The translations under genes and the position numbers were made by a program. A stretch of DNA of 43,927 nucleotides from Flavobacteriaceae bacterium (GTDB taxonomy: Bacteria > Bacteroidota > Bacteroidia > Flavobacteriales > Flavobacteriaceae), in contig CP070778.1 in NCBI GenBank assembly GCA_020346245.1, positions 2,473,922 through 2,517,848 on the forward strand. The letters are read 5' to 3'. The notes under the pieces were generated by a model. It saw only the letters and a list, made by a program, of their open reading frames with translations. It was not told the origin of the DNA and did no database searches. This document shows, in pieces, positions 33,212-42,164 of this stretch. Within the stretch, counting starts at the first letter, position 1. Each line of letters opens with the position of its first letter.

Positions 33212-33357
33212 CAAAATTGCGTTACAAACCAGCGCCAAAGTGAATAAAAATAACAAACTATTTTTTAACACGCATCTTTTATTTTAATATAATTATTTAA
33301 TACATTTAACCTATACAATTCGGTACAAAAAATTCAAATAATAATAAAAACTCAGCT

Positions 33358-33879
33358 ATGAAAAGACCTCGATCCAGATATTTATTTACAATAAGCACTT
33401 TTTTATTAGGAGCACTATTTAATGCGTATTCACAGGAACAGTCTCTTGGATCCATGGTCTCTAATAAAGTAGGCCTGTATGTTTTCCCTGCAAAGGACCA
33501 GAGTGCAACCCAACAGGCAGAAGATGAATCTTATTGCTATAAGTGGGGTGTTCAGCAAAGTGGTATAGATCCGTTAAATCCTCCGCAGGTACAGGCACAG
33601 CAAGTACAAACCGGACCGGACGGAGCTGCCGTTGGCGGAGCTGCCAGAGGAGCATTAGCAGGGGTGGCGATCGGAGCAATTGCAGGTGATGCAGGGAAAG
33701 GAGCTGCAATTGGAGCTGCTTCTGGAGCCATGGCCGGGCGCAGAGCAAGCAGGGTAGGCAGATCACAGCAACAACAGGCAAATAATCAGGCGGCAGTGCA
33801 GGCCGAAGCTGATATGATTAATAGCTTTAAAAAAGCCTATAGTGCCTGTCTTCAGGGTAAGGGCTATACCGTAAACTAA
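33358..33879 (+). CDS. glycine-zipper envelope protein
   Basis: A 173-residue exported protein with a signal peptide (cleavage near NAYSQ, residue 26). The central 89-128 segment is a Gly/Ala zipper (GGAARGALAGVAIGAIAG and GAAIGAASGAMAG), typical of outer-membrane-associated or membrane-inserting glycine-zipper proteins. Glutamine-rich linkers flank it (QVQAQQVQ before and SQQQQANNQ after). Two cysteines, Cys60 and Cys164, lie on either side of the zipper and may form a disulfide. Function is unknown; such proteins are often linked to envelope stress. It starts 31 bases before the next gene's ATG, so the two are probably co-transcribed. Confidence 0.82.
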   Translation: MKRPRSRYLFTISTFLLGALFNAYSQEQSLGSMVSNKVGLYVFPAKDQSATQQAEDESYCYKWGVQQSGIDPLNPPQVQAQQVQTGPDGAAVGGAARGALAGVAIGAIAGDAGKGAAIGAASGAMAGRRASRVGRSQQQQANNQAAVQAEADMINSFKKAYSACLQGKGYTVN

Positions 33880-33910
33880 AACCTATTCTCCTAATTATAA
33901 ATCAAATCTT

Positions 33911-34696
33911 ATGAAGATCAATTCAATAAAATACTATTTCAATACACTCTTTTTGTTTTTATCAATGGCTTTCTCCTTCGGACAAAATTTAGAAGAGAAT
34001 TTGAACTTATTGTTAGTAAGGGAAGATAAGGTTTCACCTGAATTGGCTGATGAGTATGAAATGTCTCTTGCGGATCTTAGAGATTACCTTACGGATAACC
34101 AAATACAGGGATTTAACTATTTTACGCATATTAAGGATGACTTTCAATTCACACACATTTTACCCCTAGAAAGTCTGGATGAACTAAACAAGGGAACCCG
34201 GAAAGCTTTGATTAATAAGATCAATAAACCAGAGATGGAACTTATTATGGATTATTTTGACCTCTCATTAGATTCCTATATCCAGTATATTGTACAGTAT
34301 AAACCTGAATTATCTTATGTCCCATCATCACAACAATGGGATAAAGACAATACCTACAGGAAATGGCATTATTATCAATTCTACCCGGGATCAGAGGATA
34401 AAGTAGAGGAGATCTTTGCCGCATACAAAAATTTATATAAAACAAAGAATGTGGAAATGGGATTTAGGGTATTTGCCGGATTTATAGGAATTGAACGCCC
34501 TACGTATATCTTGACTACCTGGGCAAATTCTCCTCTGGATTATCATCAGAACCTCGAAAAAGTCTCTGAAATATTAGGCGAAGACGGGGCTTTATTATGG
34601 TCTAAACTTATGGAAATGGTTAATGAGGCCAAAATTACTGAAGGCTGGTATCTGCCTCAGTATTCTTATGCCCCCGGCACAAAGCTGGCAGAATAA
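33911..34696 (+). CDS. secreted protein of unknown function
   Basis: A 261-residue protein I do not recognise. It has a signal peptide ending near AFSFGQ (residue 25). The mature part may contain two alpha/beta units of about 110 residues: one around NYFTHIKDDFQFTHILPLESLDELN and one around RKWHYYQFYPGSEDKVEEIFAAYKNLY, followed by VFAGFIGIERPTYILTTWANSPLDYHQ. These suggest two ferredoxin-like barrel modules, as in NIPSNAP or dimeric alpha/beta-barrel proteins, but this is inferred from pattern only. It follows the glycine-zipper gene and is closed by a bidirectional terminator. Confidence 0.75.
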   Translation: MKINSIKYYFNTLFLFLSMAFSFGQNLEENLNLLLVREDKVSPELADEYEMSLADLRDYLTDNQIQGFNYFTHIKDDFQFTHILPLESLDELNKGTRKALINKINKPEMELIMDYFDLSLDSYIQYIVQYKPELSYVPSSQQWDKDNTYRKWHYYQFYPGSEDKVEEIFAAYKNLYKTKNVEMGFRVFAGFIGIERPTYILTTWANSPLDYHQNLEKVSEILGEDGALLWSKLMEMVNEAKITEGWYLPQYSYAPGTKLAE

Positions 34697-34750
34697 AAAT
34701 TCTTAACAATTTAGGAGTATAGCGAATAAATTTGCGAATTTGTACAACAA

Positions 34751-34778
34751 AAAATGCCAGGATCAAACCTGGCATTTT
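34751..34778. terminator. bidirectional terminator between convergent genes
   Basis: AAAATGCCAGG (34751-34761) and CCTGGCATTTT (34768-34778) form a perfect 11-base stem around a six-base loop. Runs of A on the left and T on the right would serve both the unknown secreted gene (+) and the DUF4136 gene (-). Confidence 0.8.
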
Positions 34779-34804
34779 CGTTAATATTTTGATAAGATTT
34801 CCCC

Positions 34805-35392
34805 TTAATTAGTTGCTGGTATTGGAAATTTCTTCATCAATTTTTTTACCCCTTTGGGTATTGTTTTCTCCCTTCTTTTAGGGTTCTCATTAATAGTCTT
34901 ACGTGAGATTCCCTCCCAAACCAATTTTTTTGATTCTCCATCATATACATCAACTACAAAAGTACCTACATCATAAACACTTTCTGAATATGTGGTTGTA
35001 GCTGAACCCATGCCCATCCCATAACCATATCCTCTGCCATAACCATAACCCCATCCTCCGCCATATCCCATGCCTCCATGATAATTGGTATATGCAGTCT
35101 GACTTGTTTTTTGGTCGATTGCCAAATATAAGGTAACAATCATATCACCTCCTTGCTCAACATATTGAAGATTCCTGTTGCTGAACTCTGCCCCGAAACT
35201 GTCAAGGATTCGTTTTTTATCCAATTCGTTTATCAACTGGTCACTATTATCCTGCCAGCCTTCAAACCTATATGTTTTGTATTTGGTAAAATCTACCGTT
35301 TTGTCATAATCACTCGTTACCTGAGCATAAAAAGAACTTGTGGATAATATGGTCACTAAAAGCAAGGCAAAAATTTTAGTTAATTTATTCAT
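34805..35392 (-). CDS. DUF4136 domain protein with Gly/Tyr/Met-rich insert, exported
   Basis: A 195-residue protein with a signal peptide ending near SSFYAQ (residue 24) and a DUF4136 fold: TSDYDKTVDFTKYKTYRFEG at the start, GGDMIVTLYLAIDQK in the middle and GTFVVDVYDGESKKLVWEGI later. DUF4136 proteins are often lipoproteins; this one has no lipobox. Residues about 105-130 form a low-complexity Gly/Tyr/Met/Trp-rich loop (GGMGYGGGWGYGYGRGYGYG then MGMGS). The C-terminus is basic (RREKTIPKGVKKLMKKFP). Function is unknown. A candidate -7 box lies upstream at 35474-35481. Confidence 0.86.
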   Translation of the reverse strand: MNKLTKIFALLLVTILSTSSFYAQVTSDYDKTVDFTKYKTYRFEGWQDNSDQLINELDKKRILDSFGAEFSNRNLQYVEQGGDMIVTLYLAIDQKTSQTAYTNYHGGMGYGGGWGYGYGRGYGYGMGMGSATTTYSESVYDVGTFVVDVYDGESKKLVWEGISRKTINENPKRREKTIPKGVKKLMKKFPIPATN

Positions 35393-35463
35393 GGTAAATG
35401 TTTTATTTGTTACTATTTCGTTTCAAGATATATTGTAGTCTTTTTGATTCATCGTGAGGATAA

Positions 35464-35542
35464 ACCTGCCTTGCAAATATAGTATATATGGCCTAAAAAC
35501 TTGTTCTTGTTTTAGAAAACTACATTCCTGAGACAGGCAGGT
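35464..35542. repeat. 8-base inverted repeat with inner hairpin upstream of the DUF4136 gene
   Basis: ACCTGCCT (35464-35471) and AGGCAGGT (35535-35542) are inverted copies 63 bases apart. An imperfect CTAAAAAC / GTTTTAG pair lies between them. The left arm abuts the candidate -7 box at 35474-35481, so it may be an operator pair rather than an RNA. Confidence 0.3.
35474..35481 (-). promoter_or_regulatory. candidate -7 box for the DUF4136 gene
   Basis: On the minus strand this reads TATATTTG, matching TAnnTTTG. It is 82 bases upstream of the ATG at 35392, implying a leader of about 75 bases. Confidence 0.35.
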
Positions 35543-35588
35543 ATTAAAACTTACATTATTTAGGGTTACCATTATAAGTAAAATTAAT

Positions 35589-38030
35589 TTATTGGTCAGT
35601 TTTGTAGAGATGTACGTCTAATTGTGGGTAAGCAATTTTAATATTTTCTTTTTCGAATCTATTGTGGATTTCCTGATAAATTTCACTTTTAATAGATAGC
35701 CCTCTTTCCACATATTTAGTCACCACCCATAGCTCAAAATTCAGGGTGCTTTCACCGAAGCCTCTGAATAGAACAAAGGGAATACTACTTTTCAATAAAG
35801 AATCATGACTTTTACCTATCTCCATTAAGGTATTTATTACTAAAGAAATATCAGAACCATAGGCAACCCCAACAGGTAATATTAATTTCCTTTGTGTATT
35901 GCTTAAAGTCCAATTTGTTACATTTTTATAAACAAGTTCAGAATTTGGTACGACGAGATCACTCTGCTCATAAGTCATTAATCGGGTAGATCGCAGTCCA
36001 ATCTCTTTAACTGTAGACCAGGGTACACCCTGTGACTCAATAATGTCCCCTTCCCGGATAGGCCTTTCAAAAAGTAAAATAAGTCCGCTTACAAAGTTGT
36101 TTACTAATCCCTGAAGTCCAAAACCAATACCAACACTAAGGGCACTCAATATAATCGTGAAGTTTGTAAGATCGAAGCCTAAAACCGAAATGGCTACTAA
36201 GAAGCCTAAGAACATAATTAAATAATGAACAAGCTGAGCAATAGAAAGCCGGGTCCCTTTATCTAAACTCCATTTATTTATGGTTTCATTCATCATAAAC
36301 CGGCTAAAAAGGGAAGAAGCGATGTATGAACCATAGAGTACACAGATGGCAGTAATAATTAATTGAAACGTTACTTTGGTATCACCAACATTAAACCCCA
36401 AAGCCATAAAATTGTCATTTGACTCCTGCAAATTGTTATAAACTCCCCAGGTGACCAATAATTGAGGTAGAATTAGATAAACTATAAGAAGAAAGGTTAT
36501 AAACCAGGTTAACCTAGTTACACTCGAGGAGATATTCTCTGACGTTAAATATTTTTGTTTTGAATTGAAGTTTAAAAGAAGCCACTTTAAGGCACCTTGA
36601 AATATGGATAAGAAAACTGCATAGAGAGTTATTTGAATTGCTGTGCGAATAAAAGAATCAAATAAATAAAGTGCCAAAATTTCTTTGCCGATAATTTCTG
36701 ACAAAAACACTATTCCAAAATATAGGGCTCCCATAAATAAGAGAAAGGTCCAGAATTTAGAAATATTTTCTTTCCTGCTTTTTTTAAGTAATATGAGACA
36801 CAGTATAATTATGGCTAGAGAAACTAAAGCTATGTATAATCTAATGAGTGGTGTTGGCAAATTAATGGCTACAAATAAGTTATCAAGTATTACTAAAAGC
36901 ACCAATAAATATAGAATTTGCTTCTTCCATAAGCTTAGTTTGTCTTTCAAAATATAACAAAAGGAGGCCCCTATAATTAAGGAGATTAACAGTTCCTCTG
37001 CAGGCTGCAATGAGTCATATTTAAATAAGATGATTGTAGTGGTAACGCTAAAAAATATTGCAGAGACAAGCGCTTTATTGGCAAGGAATTTGTACTCAGG
37101 ATTATTCAGGATAGCCTCATTATTTTTCTTCATCAGCCAATAGACCATTACGAATAAGAAAATGCCCAAAAGAATACTCCAGAAATATGCAGATCTGTGA
37201 AACTTGTTTGTTAATGTAAGTTCAAGGAAACCATTTTTGGTGTTTTTCCACAATTCCGGGTTAAATTTATCTCTGAATTCTGAAGAGAACATTGCTTCTG
37301 ATTGATCCATAATAACCAGCTCCTTATTTTGCTGGCTAAAGCTCTTAAATTCATCCTGGAGGATCTCAATTTTTGGTTGAATATTATAACTGTTTTCCTG
37401 AAGTATTAATAATTGATCTAATTTTACAACCAGACTTTTAAGCGCCGTGTCAATAGCCGCTTTTGATTTATTAAAAGTTGTTTTAATCTGTTGAGGTGTG
37501 TTTTTAGTTACCAGGGAATCCTCCCATATTGACCAATTTTCCTGTTCTTTCAACCACATTTTTCTTTGGCCCTCAACTTTTGCAATCTCCTCTATTAATG
37601 GGACATTAGTATCTTTAAAATTTTTAACTACTGCAAGAAGCTCAAGGTTAAATGTTTTTATAGAATTAAAACTTGGGGTACCCAAAGCCTTAAGCTCATT
37701 TAGAGATATTTGCAGGGTGTCTAATTCTTCATTGATTGATTTAAGTGAGCTAACTAAGGCATCGTTACTTATGGTATCGGACAATATTTTTTGTGTTCGT
37801 AATAATCTTACTTGAATGTCAGTAGCTAAAGGAATTATTTCTGAAATCTCAGGTATCGGTATAACCTGCTCCTCTGTTTCCTGTTTTGTATTACTTGTCT
37901 CTTTAGCATCCTGGCTATAAGTATGGTGGAGCGGACCTAAAACGACCCCAATAAAGAAGATTAGGAATATAATTTTATTTACTGGTACTGGCCTTAGATA
38001 TTTTGAGGCATCCTGAGGTGTGCGGCACAT
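35589..38030 (-). CDS. large MscS-family mechanosensitive channel with periplasmic domain
   Basis: An 813-residue inner-membrane protein of the large MscS type (compare MscK/MscM). A signal segment near residues 17-38 leads to a helical periplasmic domain (about 45-270, coiled-coil-like), then about 11 membrane helices. The C-terminal MscS core has the pore helix (TIILSALSVGIGFGLQGLV), then NNFVSGLILLFERPIREGD and the beta domain QGVPWSTVKEIGLRSTRLMT with VPNSELVYKNVTNW. The alpha/beta end domain (WVVTKYVERGLSIKSEIYQE) is complete. These channels open on membrane tension and protect against osmotic down-shock. It faces away from the octaheme cytochrome gene across a 145-base gap. Confidence 0.92.
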   Translation of the reverse strand: MCRTPQDASKYLRPVPVNKIIFLIFFIGVVLGPLHHTYSQDAKETSNTKQETEEQVIPIPEISEIIPLATDIQVRLLRTQKILSDTISNDALVSSLKSINEELDTLQISLNELKALGTPSFNSIKTFNLELLAVVKNFKDTNVPLIEEIAKVEGQRKMWLKEQENWSIWEDSLVTKNTPQQIKTTFNKSKAAIDTALKSLVVKLDQLLILQENSYNIQPKIEILQDEFKSFSQQNKELVIMDQSEAMFSSEFRDKFNPELWKNTKNGFLELTLTNKFHRSAYFWSILLGIFLFVMVYWLMKKNNEAILNNPEYKFLANKALVSAIFFSVTTTIILFKYDSLQPAEELLISLIIGASFCYILKDKLSLWKKQILYLLVLLVILDNLFVAINLPTPLIRLYIALVSLAIIILCLILLKKSRKENISKFWTFLLFMGALYFGIVFLSEIIGKEILALYLFDSFIRTAIQITLYAVFLSIFQGALKWLLLNFNSKQKYLTSENISSSVTRLTWFITFLLIVYLILPQLLVTWGVYNNLQESNDNFMALGFNVGDTKVTFQLIITAICVLYGSYIASSLFSRFMMNETINKWSLDKGTRLSIAQLVHYLIMFLGFLVAISVLGFDLTNFTIILSALSVGIGFGLQGLVNNFVSGLILLFERPIREGDIIESQGVPWSTVKEIGLRSTRLMTYEQSDLVVPNSELVYKNVTNWTLSNTQRKLILPVGVAYGSDISLVINTLMEIGKSHDSLLKSSIPFVLFRGFGESTLNFELWVVTKYVERGLSIKSEIYQEIHNRFEKENIKIAYPQLDVHLYKTDQ

Positions 38031-38155
38031 AAAAAAAACTTTAAGAGATTAAACGAAAATACTATTTATTTGTCAGCTAGGGATGAACTTTTAATACAGG
38101 GGTTATAATTTCAAAGAATTGCTTAATTTCCCTCTTTATTTATCATTGATAAAAA

Positions 38156-38182
38156 CCATATGATTACAAGCCCATATGATTA
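38156..38182 (+). repeat. 11-base direct repeat over the octaheme cytochrome start
   Basis: CCATATGATTA occurs at 38156-38166 and 38172-38182, period 16. The second copy contains the gene's ATG (38176), and the first contains another ATG (38160) that opens a 7-codon ORF (MITSPYD) whose stop overlaps the gene start. It may be a local duplication of the start site or a leader; its role is unknown. Confidence 0.5.
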
Positions 38183-40431
38183 ACTATTTCATGCGCATTA
38201 AAAATAGGCATTCAATTTCTATCTATGTTCCCGGCATACTTTTAGCTTTATTTTTGGCTGCATGTAATGGTATTGAAAAGAAGGGATATGTGAACATCGA
38301 AGAAACAGTACACAATGCAACATTTGTTGGCTCAGCGTCCTGCATAGAGTGTCACCAGGAGGAATATAATTTATGGCAGAATTCTCATCATGACCAGGCA
38401 ATGAAAATTGCAGATTCCACCACTATTCTTGCCAACTTTAATAATACCACATTTACGTATAAAGGGGTTAAAAGTTCATTTTTTAGACGTGGAAAGGATT
38501 ACTATGTAAATACACAGGGGGAAGACGGTATTTATACAGATTACAAGATAATATACACCTTCGGATATACGCCATTACAGCAATATATTGTACAGTTTCC
38601 TAATGGAGAATACAATTGTCTGTTAACCGCATGGGATACACTGGAAGCAAAGTGGTTTCATTTGCAACCTGATCTGGACATTAAACACGATGAGTGGATT
38701 AATTGGACAGGGGGCAGCCAGCGTTGGAATACCATGTGTGCAGATTGCCATTCTACCAACCTGCAAAAAAATTACGATGAGTCACAAGGAGTCTTCAACA
38801 CTACTTTCAGCGAAATAAATGTTGCCTGTGAAGCCTGTCATGGCCCATCGAGTTCCCATGTATCTTATTATAAAAAACAAGAGGAAAATGAAGCCAATGA
38901 GGTGGTGCCTCCTCAATTATACATGGGCAGTGTAGTTCCGCCAAAAGAGCTTGTAGACAAATGCGCCAGATGCCATTCCAGAAGGGGTAACCTAACACCG
39001 TATTTTGATTATACAGGTAATTTCACAGATCATTATTTTCCTAGGATGCTGGAAGAACCCTTATATGAACTGGATGGACAGATACGCGATGAAGTTTATG
39101 TTTACACTTCCTTTATACAGAGTAAAATGTATGGGTTGGGGGTTTCCTGTAAAGATTGCCATGACGTGCATTCGCTTAAATTAAAAAAAGAAGGCAATGA
39201 CCTATGTTTAACCTGCCATGTTCCCGATAAATATAATAGCTCTGAACACCACTACCACCAAATGAACACAGAAGCCGCACTTTGTATAAATTGTCATATG
39301 GATGGTAAATTGTATATGGTTAATGATTACAGAAGAGATCATAGTTTTAGAATCCCCAGACCCGATCAATCCGCAAAATACAACACACCAAATGCGTGTA
39401 ATAAATGTCACACGGATAAATCGGCAGAGTGGGCCAGTGACTTCATAGTAAACAAATATGGCCCGGAGCGGGCAGATCATTTTTCGGACCATTTATTAAA
39501 AGGTTATTTTGAGGACCCTGAAGAATTCAAAAAGGTTTTGTCCAATAAAAATTACCCGGAGATAGCCAGGGCCACAGCTATGGGGCTTTATGTAAATACA
39601 CCTATTTCATATGAAGAAATGCTGGATTTAACCAGGTATTTAAATGATTCATCAATTTTTGTGAGAAACCAAACAGTGCGTGCATTTGAGGAATTAAGAC
39701 AGCCGGAGTTATCATCATATATAATTCCTATGCTTAAAGATTCAATACTCGCAGTTCGGGTATCAGCTGCACACTATTTTAATGTAGTCGGCAAAAGTCA
39801 GGTAGAACAATTGGATCAATTTAAAATGGCTAACAAGGAATATTTGACAGAACTGGAAGTAAATTCAGACCTGCCTGCGGGTTTGCACCAGTTGGGCGTT
39901 TATTACCAAAGTATTGGAGATATAAAGAAAGCGCAGGAATATTACCAAAAAGCAGTTGAGGAAGACAATTACTTCAATGTGTCTCGCATGAACCTGGCTT
40001 TAATTTATTATCAGCAGGGTTTAGTGGATAAGAGTGAGGCCATCTATCAAAAAATTATTGAGCAAGAACCGGATTATAGCTATACTTACTATATGTTGGG
40101 CCTGCTCTATTATGAAACAAACAGAGCAGACAAGGCCTTGGAATATTTGCAAATCGCCTGCAATAAAGAGCCCCCCAATGAAAGCGCTTTTTACAATTAT
40201 GCACTTATGCTCCAACAGTTAAATAAAAATAATGAAGCCTTAATTGTGTTGAAGAAGGCATTAAATACTTTTCCCAATAATGAACGATTGCTATATGTAA
40301 AACTCCTAAGTGAAATTAATTTGAAGCAGCTAAATGAGGCCATGAATACCTGTCGTATTTTGCTTCAAATTAGTCCAAATAACACCAATTATTTACAGAT
40401 ATTTCAAAGGTTGCAACAGGGTAATTTATAG
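38176..40431 (+). CDS. octaheme c-type cytochrome fused to HEAT-like and TPR repeats, lipoprotein
   Basis: A 751-residue exported lipoprotein: the signal peptide ends in LLALFLAAC with lipobox Cys30. Eight CXXCH haem-attachment motifs begin at Cys56, 188, 218, 263, 325, 344, 370 and 408, as in multihaem cytochrome c-554-type or octahaem proteins. DHSFRIPRPD near 388-397 is typical of TPR-linked relatives. Residues about 430-540 are HEAT-like, and about 545-745 form TPRs (HQLGVYYQSIGDIKKAQEYY and similar). The haem part suggests electron transfer or small-molecule redox chemistry at the envelope; the TPR part suggests a partner complex. No cognate partner enzyme is obvious next to it. ATG 38191 is an alternative start. 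Confidence 0.92.
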   Translation: MINYFMRIKNRHSISIYVPGILLALFLAACNGIEKKGYVNIEETVHNATFVGSASCIECHQEEYNLWQNSHHDQAMKIADSTTILANFNNTTFTYKGVKSSFFRRGKDYYVNTQGEDGIYTDYKIIYTFGYTPLQQYIVQFPNGEYNCLLTAWDTLEAKWFHLQPDLDIKHDEWINWTGGSQRWNTMCADCHSTNLQKNYDESQGVFNTTFSEINVACEACHGPSSSHVSYYKKQEENEANEVVPPQLYMGSVVPPKELVDKCARCHSRRGNLTPYFDYTGNFTDHYFPRMLEEPLYELDGQIRDEVYVYTSFIQSKMYGLGVSCKDCHDVHSLKLKKEGNDLCLTCHVPDKYNSSEHHYHQMNTEAALCINCHMDGKLYMVNDYRRDHSFRIPRPDQSAKYNTPNACNKCHTDKSAEWASDFIVNKYGPERADHFSDHLLKGYFEDPEEFKKVLSNKNYPEIARATAMGLYVNTPISYEEMLDLTRYLNDSSIFVRNQTVRAFEELRQPELSSYIIPMLKDSILAVRVSAAHYFNVVGKSQVEQLDQFKMANKEYLTELEVNSDLPAGLHQLGVYYQSIGDIKKAQEYYQKAVEEDNYFNVSRMNLALIYYQQGLVDKSEAIYQKIIEQEPDYSYTYYMLGLLYYETNRADKALEYLQIACNKEPPNESAFYNYALMLQQLNKNNEALIVLKKALNTFPNNERLLYVKLLSEINLKQLNEAMNTCRILLQISPNNTNYLQIFQRLQQGNL

Positions 40432-40524
40432 GTCAATAAGATTTATGTCAGAAGCTATGGCCATTCCATCGTAACAATATATCAATTAGCTCAATTTTTT
40501 ATAGATGTTTTAAAGCTTAGTTCG

Positions 40525-41340
40525 CTAATATAATTTAGGGAGGATGGCTTGTATTTGAAATCGTAATTGCCCACTAGACCCATCTGCACTGGTAATATAA
40601 TGGTAATAACCTAATTGAGCATTAATTGGCAGCTTATTTAATTTGAACAATCTGCCAAAACCGGCACCTAATGGCACATTCCATTGATTTCCACTCGGAG
40701 CCTCCCAATTAGCAGTAATTATTGGTGCTGAATTAACATACCAGCCATTGGCCAAATTTTTCACAACAAATATCTGTGCATAAAACAAGTTTACATCTGC
40801 GGCATCTGAGGGACCGGCCACACTCCATGAATTCTGGGCAATAGCACCAATAGTCCAGCCATTGTTTTGATATAAACCCAGAGCTGAGGGAGCCAGTGCA
40901 AACTTTTCGAACCCTAAGCCCGGCGTAACACTTCCCCAGGTGAGGGTAGGCCCCACCGCCCAAATTATTTTACCAGGCTTGGCTGGTGTAAAAAGCATGG
41001 CGGTGCTAATATTGCCAATTCCACTTGTCTTCCCCACAAATGGAGAGGATAGATCGGGCCCGCTAATGACAGGAATTATATTTCTGAAAATTAAATTTAC
41101 ATTTTCAGTGATTCCAAAAGGCAAAACAGGTTGAATATTTAGCGTGTTTCTGTTAATATCATTAAAATCCAAATTGTTTTGAAATGGGATACTTACAATA
41201 TCTGCTACCGGGTTCTGGACGTCATTGGCTAAATTACCTTCACCTTCCGGTTGGGCCTCCTGCGAAAAAACTGCAAAGAAGCAGAAAAAGGTAATACAAC
41301 TTAGAAAAATAGGTTTTGAGATATTTAAGGGATAATTCAT
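40525..41340 (-). CDS. exported, outer-membrane beta-barrel-like protein
   Basis: A 271-residue protein starting at the ATG at 41340; a GTG seven codons upstream is less suitable because the signal peptide begins at MNYPLN and ends near VFSQ (residue 27). The mature sequence is rich in alternating polar and hydrophobic strands, Gly, Asn and aromatic residues, with ADIVSIPFQNNLDFN near the start, and ends in LRFQIQAILPKLY with aromatic C-terminal residues, as in outer-membrane barrels. It resembles proteins annotated as transporters or neuromedin U-like in Bacteroidota, with an unknown substrate. Opposite orientation to the octaheme gene, 93 bases away. Confidence 0.75.
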   Translation of the reverse strand: MNYPLNISKPIFLSCITFFCFFAVFSQEAQPEGEGNLANDVQNPVADIVSIPFQNNLDFNDINRNTLNIQPVLPFGITENVNLIFRNIIPVISGPDLSSPFVGKTSGIGNISTAMLFTPAKPGKIIWAVGPTLTWGSVTPGLGFEKFALAPSALGLYQNNGWTIGAIAQNSWSVAGPSDAADVNLFYAQIFVVKNLANGWYVNSAPIITANWEAPSGNQWNVPLGAGFGRLFKLNKLPINAQLGYYHYITSADGSSGQLRFQIQAILPKLY

Positions 41341-41527
41341 TTTAAACTGTGTTAAATACACTTATAAAGATATTATTTTATGTTATTTGAAGTAGCAATA
41401 ATTCCTATTTAATTTTATGATTCCGGTGTGAAAAGCCTAACTTATTTTTATTCTTTCTAAATGAATATTATCGTAACTTTCTTACATTAATTTAGATTAT
41501 AAGTTTAATAAATTCATTTGTAGTTCT

Positions 41528-42163
41528 ATGGAAGATAAAAACCAAGGGTTGGAATCTAAACCGACAAAAGGTATAACAAGACGGAATTTCATCAGAGGAG
41601 CCGGATTATCTACTGCAGGCAGTGTCTTATTAACTTCAAATGCCCTTGCATTTGATTATAAGGAACAAGGTTTAGCTGGTAAAGAATTTGGACCTGAAGC
41701 CATTACCATAAAAATGAAGGTCAATGGTATTATGAAGTCATTAAGTGTGGAACCAAGAACAACATTGGCTTCGGCTTTAAGAGACCATTTGGAGCTTACA
41801 GGAACAAAAGTCGTTTGTGACCGGGGCTCCTGCTCAGCATGTACCGTTTATGTAGATGGAAACCCTGTGAATTCCTGTATGATGTCAGCTTTTGATGTTG
41901 GCGAGAAGGAAGTCACCACCATTGAAGGTATTGCTAAAAATGGTGAATTGCACCCTATTCAACAAGCATTCATTGAGCATGATGCTTCACAGTGTGGCTA
42001 CTGTACCCCTGGGATGGTAATGTCCTGTGTGCATCTGTTAGAAAACAACGCAAATCCTGATTTGGAAGATGTAAAAAATGCCACCCGCGGTAACCTTTGT
42101 CGTTGTGGTACTTACCCTCATGTCTTTAAGGCCACTTTGGCAGCAGCAAAAAAAACAATTTAA
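41528..42163 (+). CDS. (2Fe-2S)-binding subunit of a molybdenum hydroxylase, Tat-exported
   Basis: A 211-residue small subunit of the xanthine dehydrogenase/aldehyde oxidoreductase family. A twin-arginine signal (TRRNFIRGAG, Arg18-Arg19, followed by a hydrophobic stretch to about residue 41) predicts folded export to the periplasm. Plant-type [2Fe-2S] ligands are Cys97, Cys102, Cys105 and Cys117; the second, helical cluster has Cys156, Cys159, Cys191 and Cys193 (CGYCTPGM and CRCGTYP). It transfers electrons from the molybdenum site to an acceptor. One base separates its stop from the start of the molybdopterin subunit. The subunit resembles YagT/PaoA, but no FAD subunit is visible between the two. 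Confidence 0.93.
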   Translation: MEDKNQGLESKPTKGITRRNFIRGAGLSTAGSVLLTSNALAFDYKEQGLAGKEFGPEAITIKMKVNGIMKSLSVEPRTTLASALRDHLELTGTKVVCDRGSCSACTVYVDGNPVNSCMMSAFDVGEKEVTTIEGIAKNGELHPIQQAFIEHDASQCGYCTPGMVMSCVHLLENNANPDLEDVKNATRGNLCRCGTYPHVFKATLAAAKKTI

Positions 42164-42164
42164 A

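Noticed and set aside
41459..41519. AAATGAAT / ATTCATTT pair upstream of the Fe-S subunit
   Set aside because: The arms are short and AT-only apart from one G/C each, and the spacer of about 45 bases makes it likely by chance.
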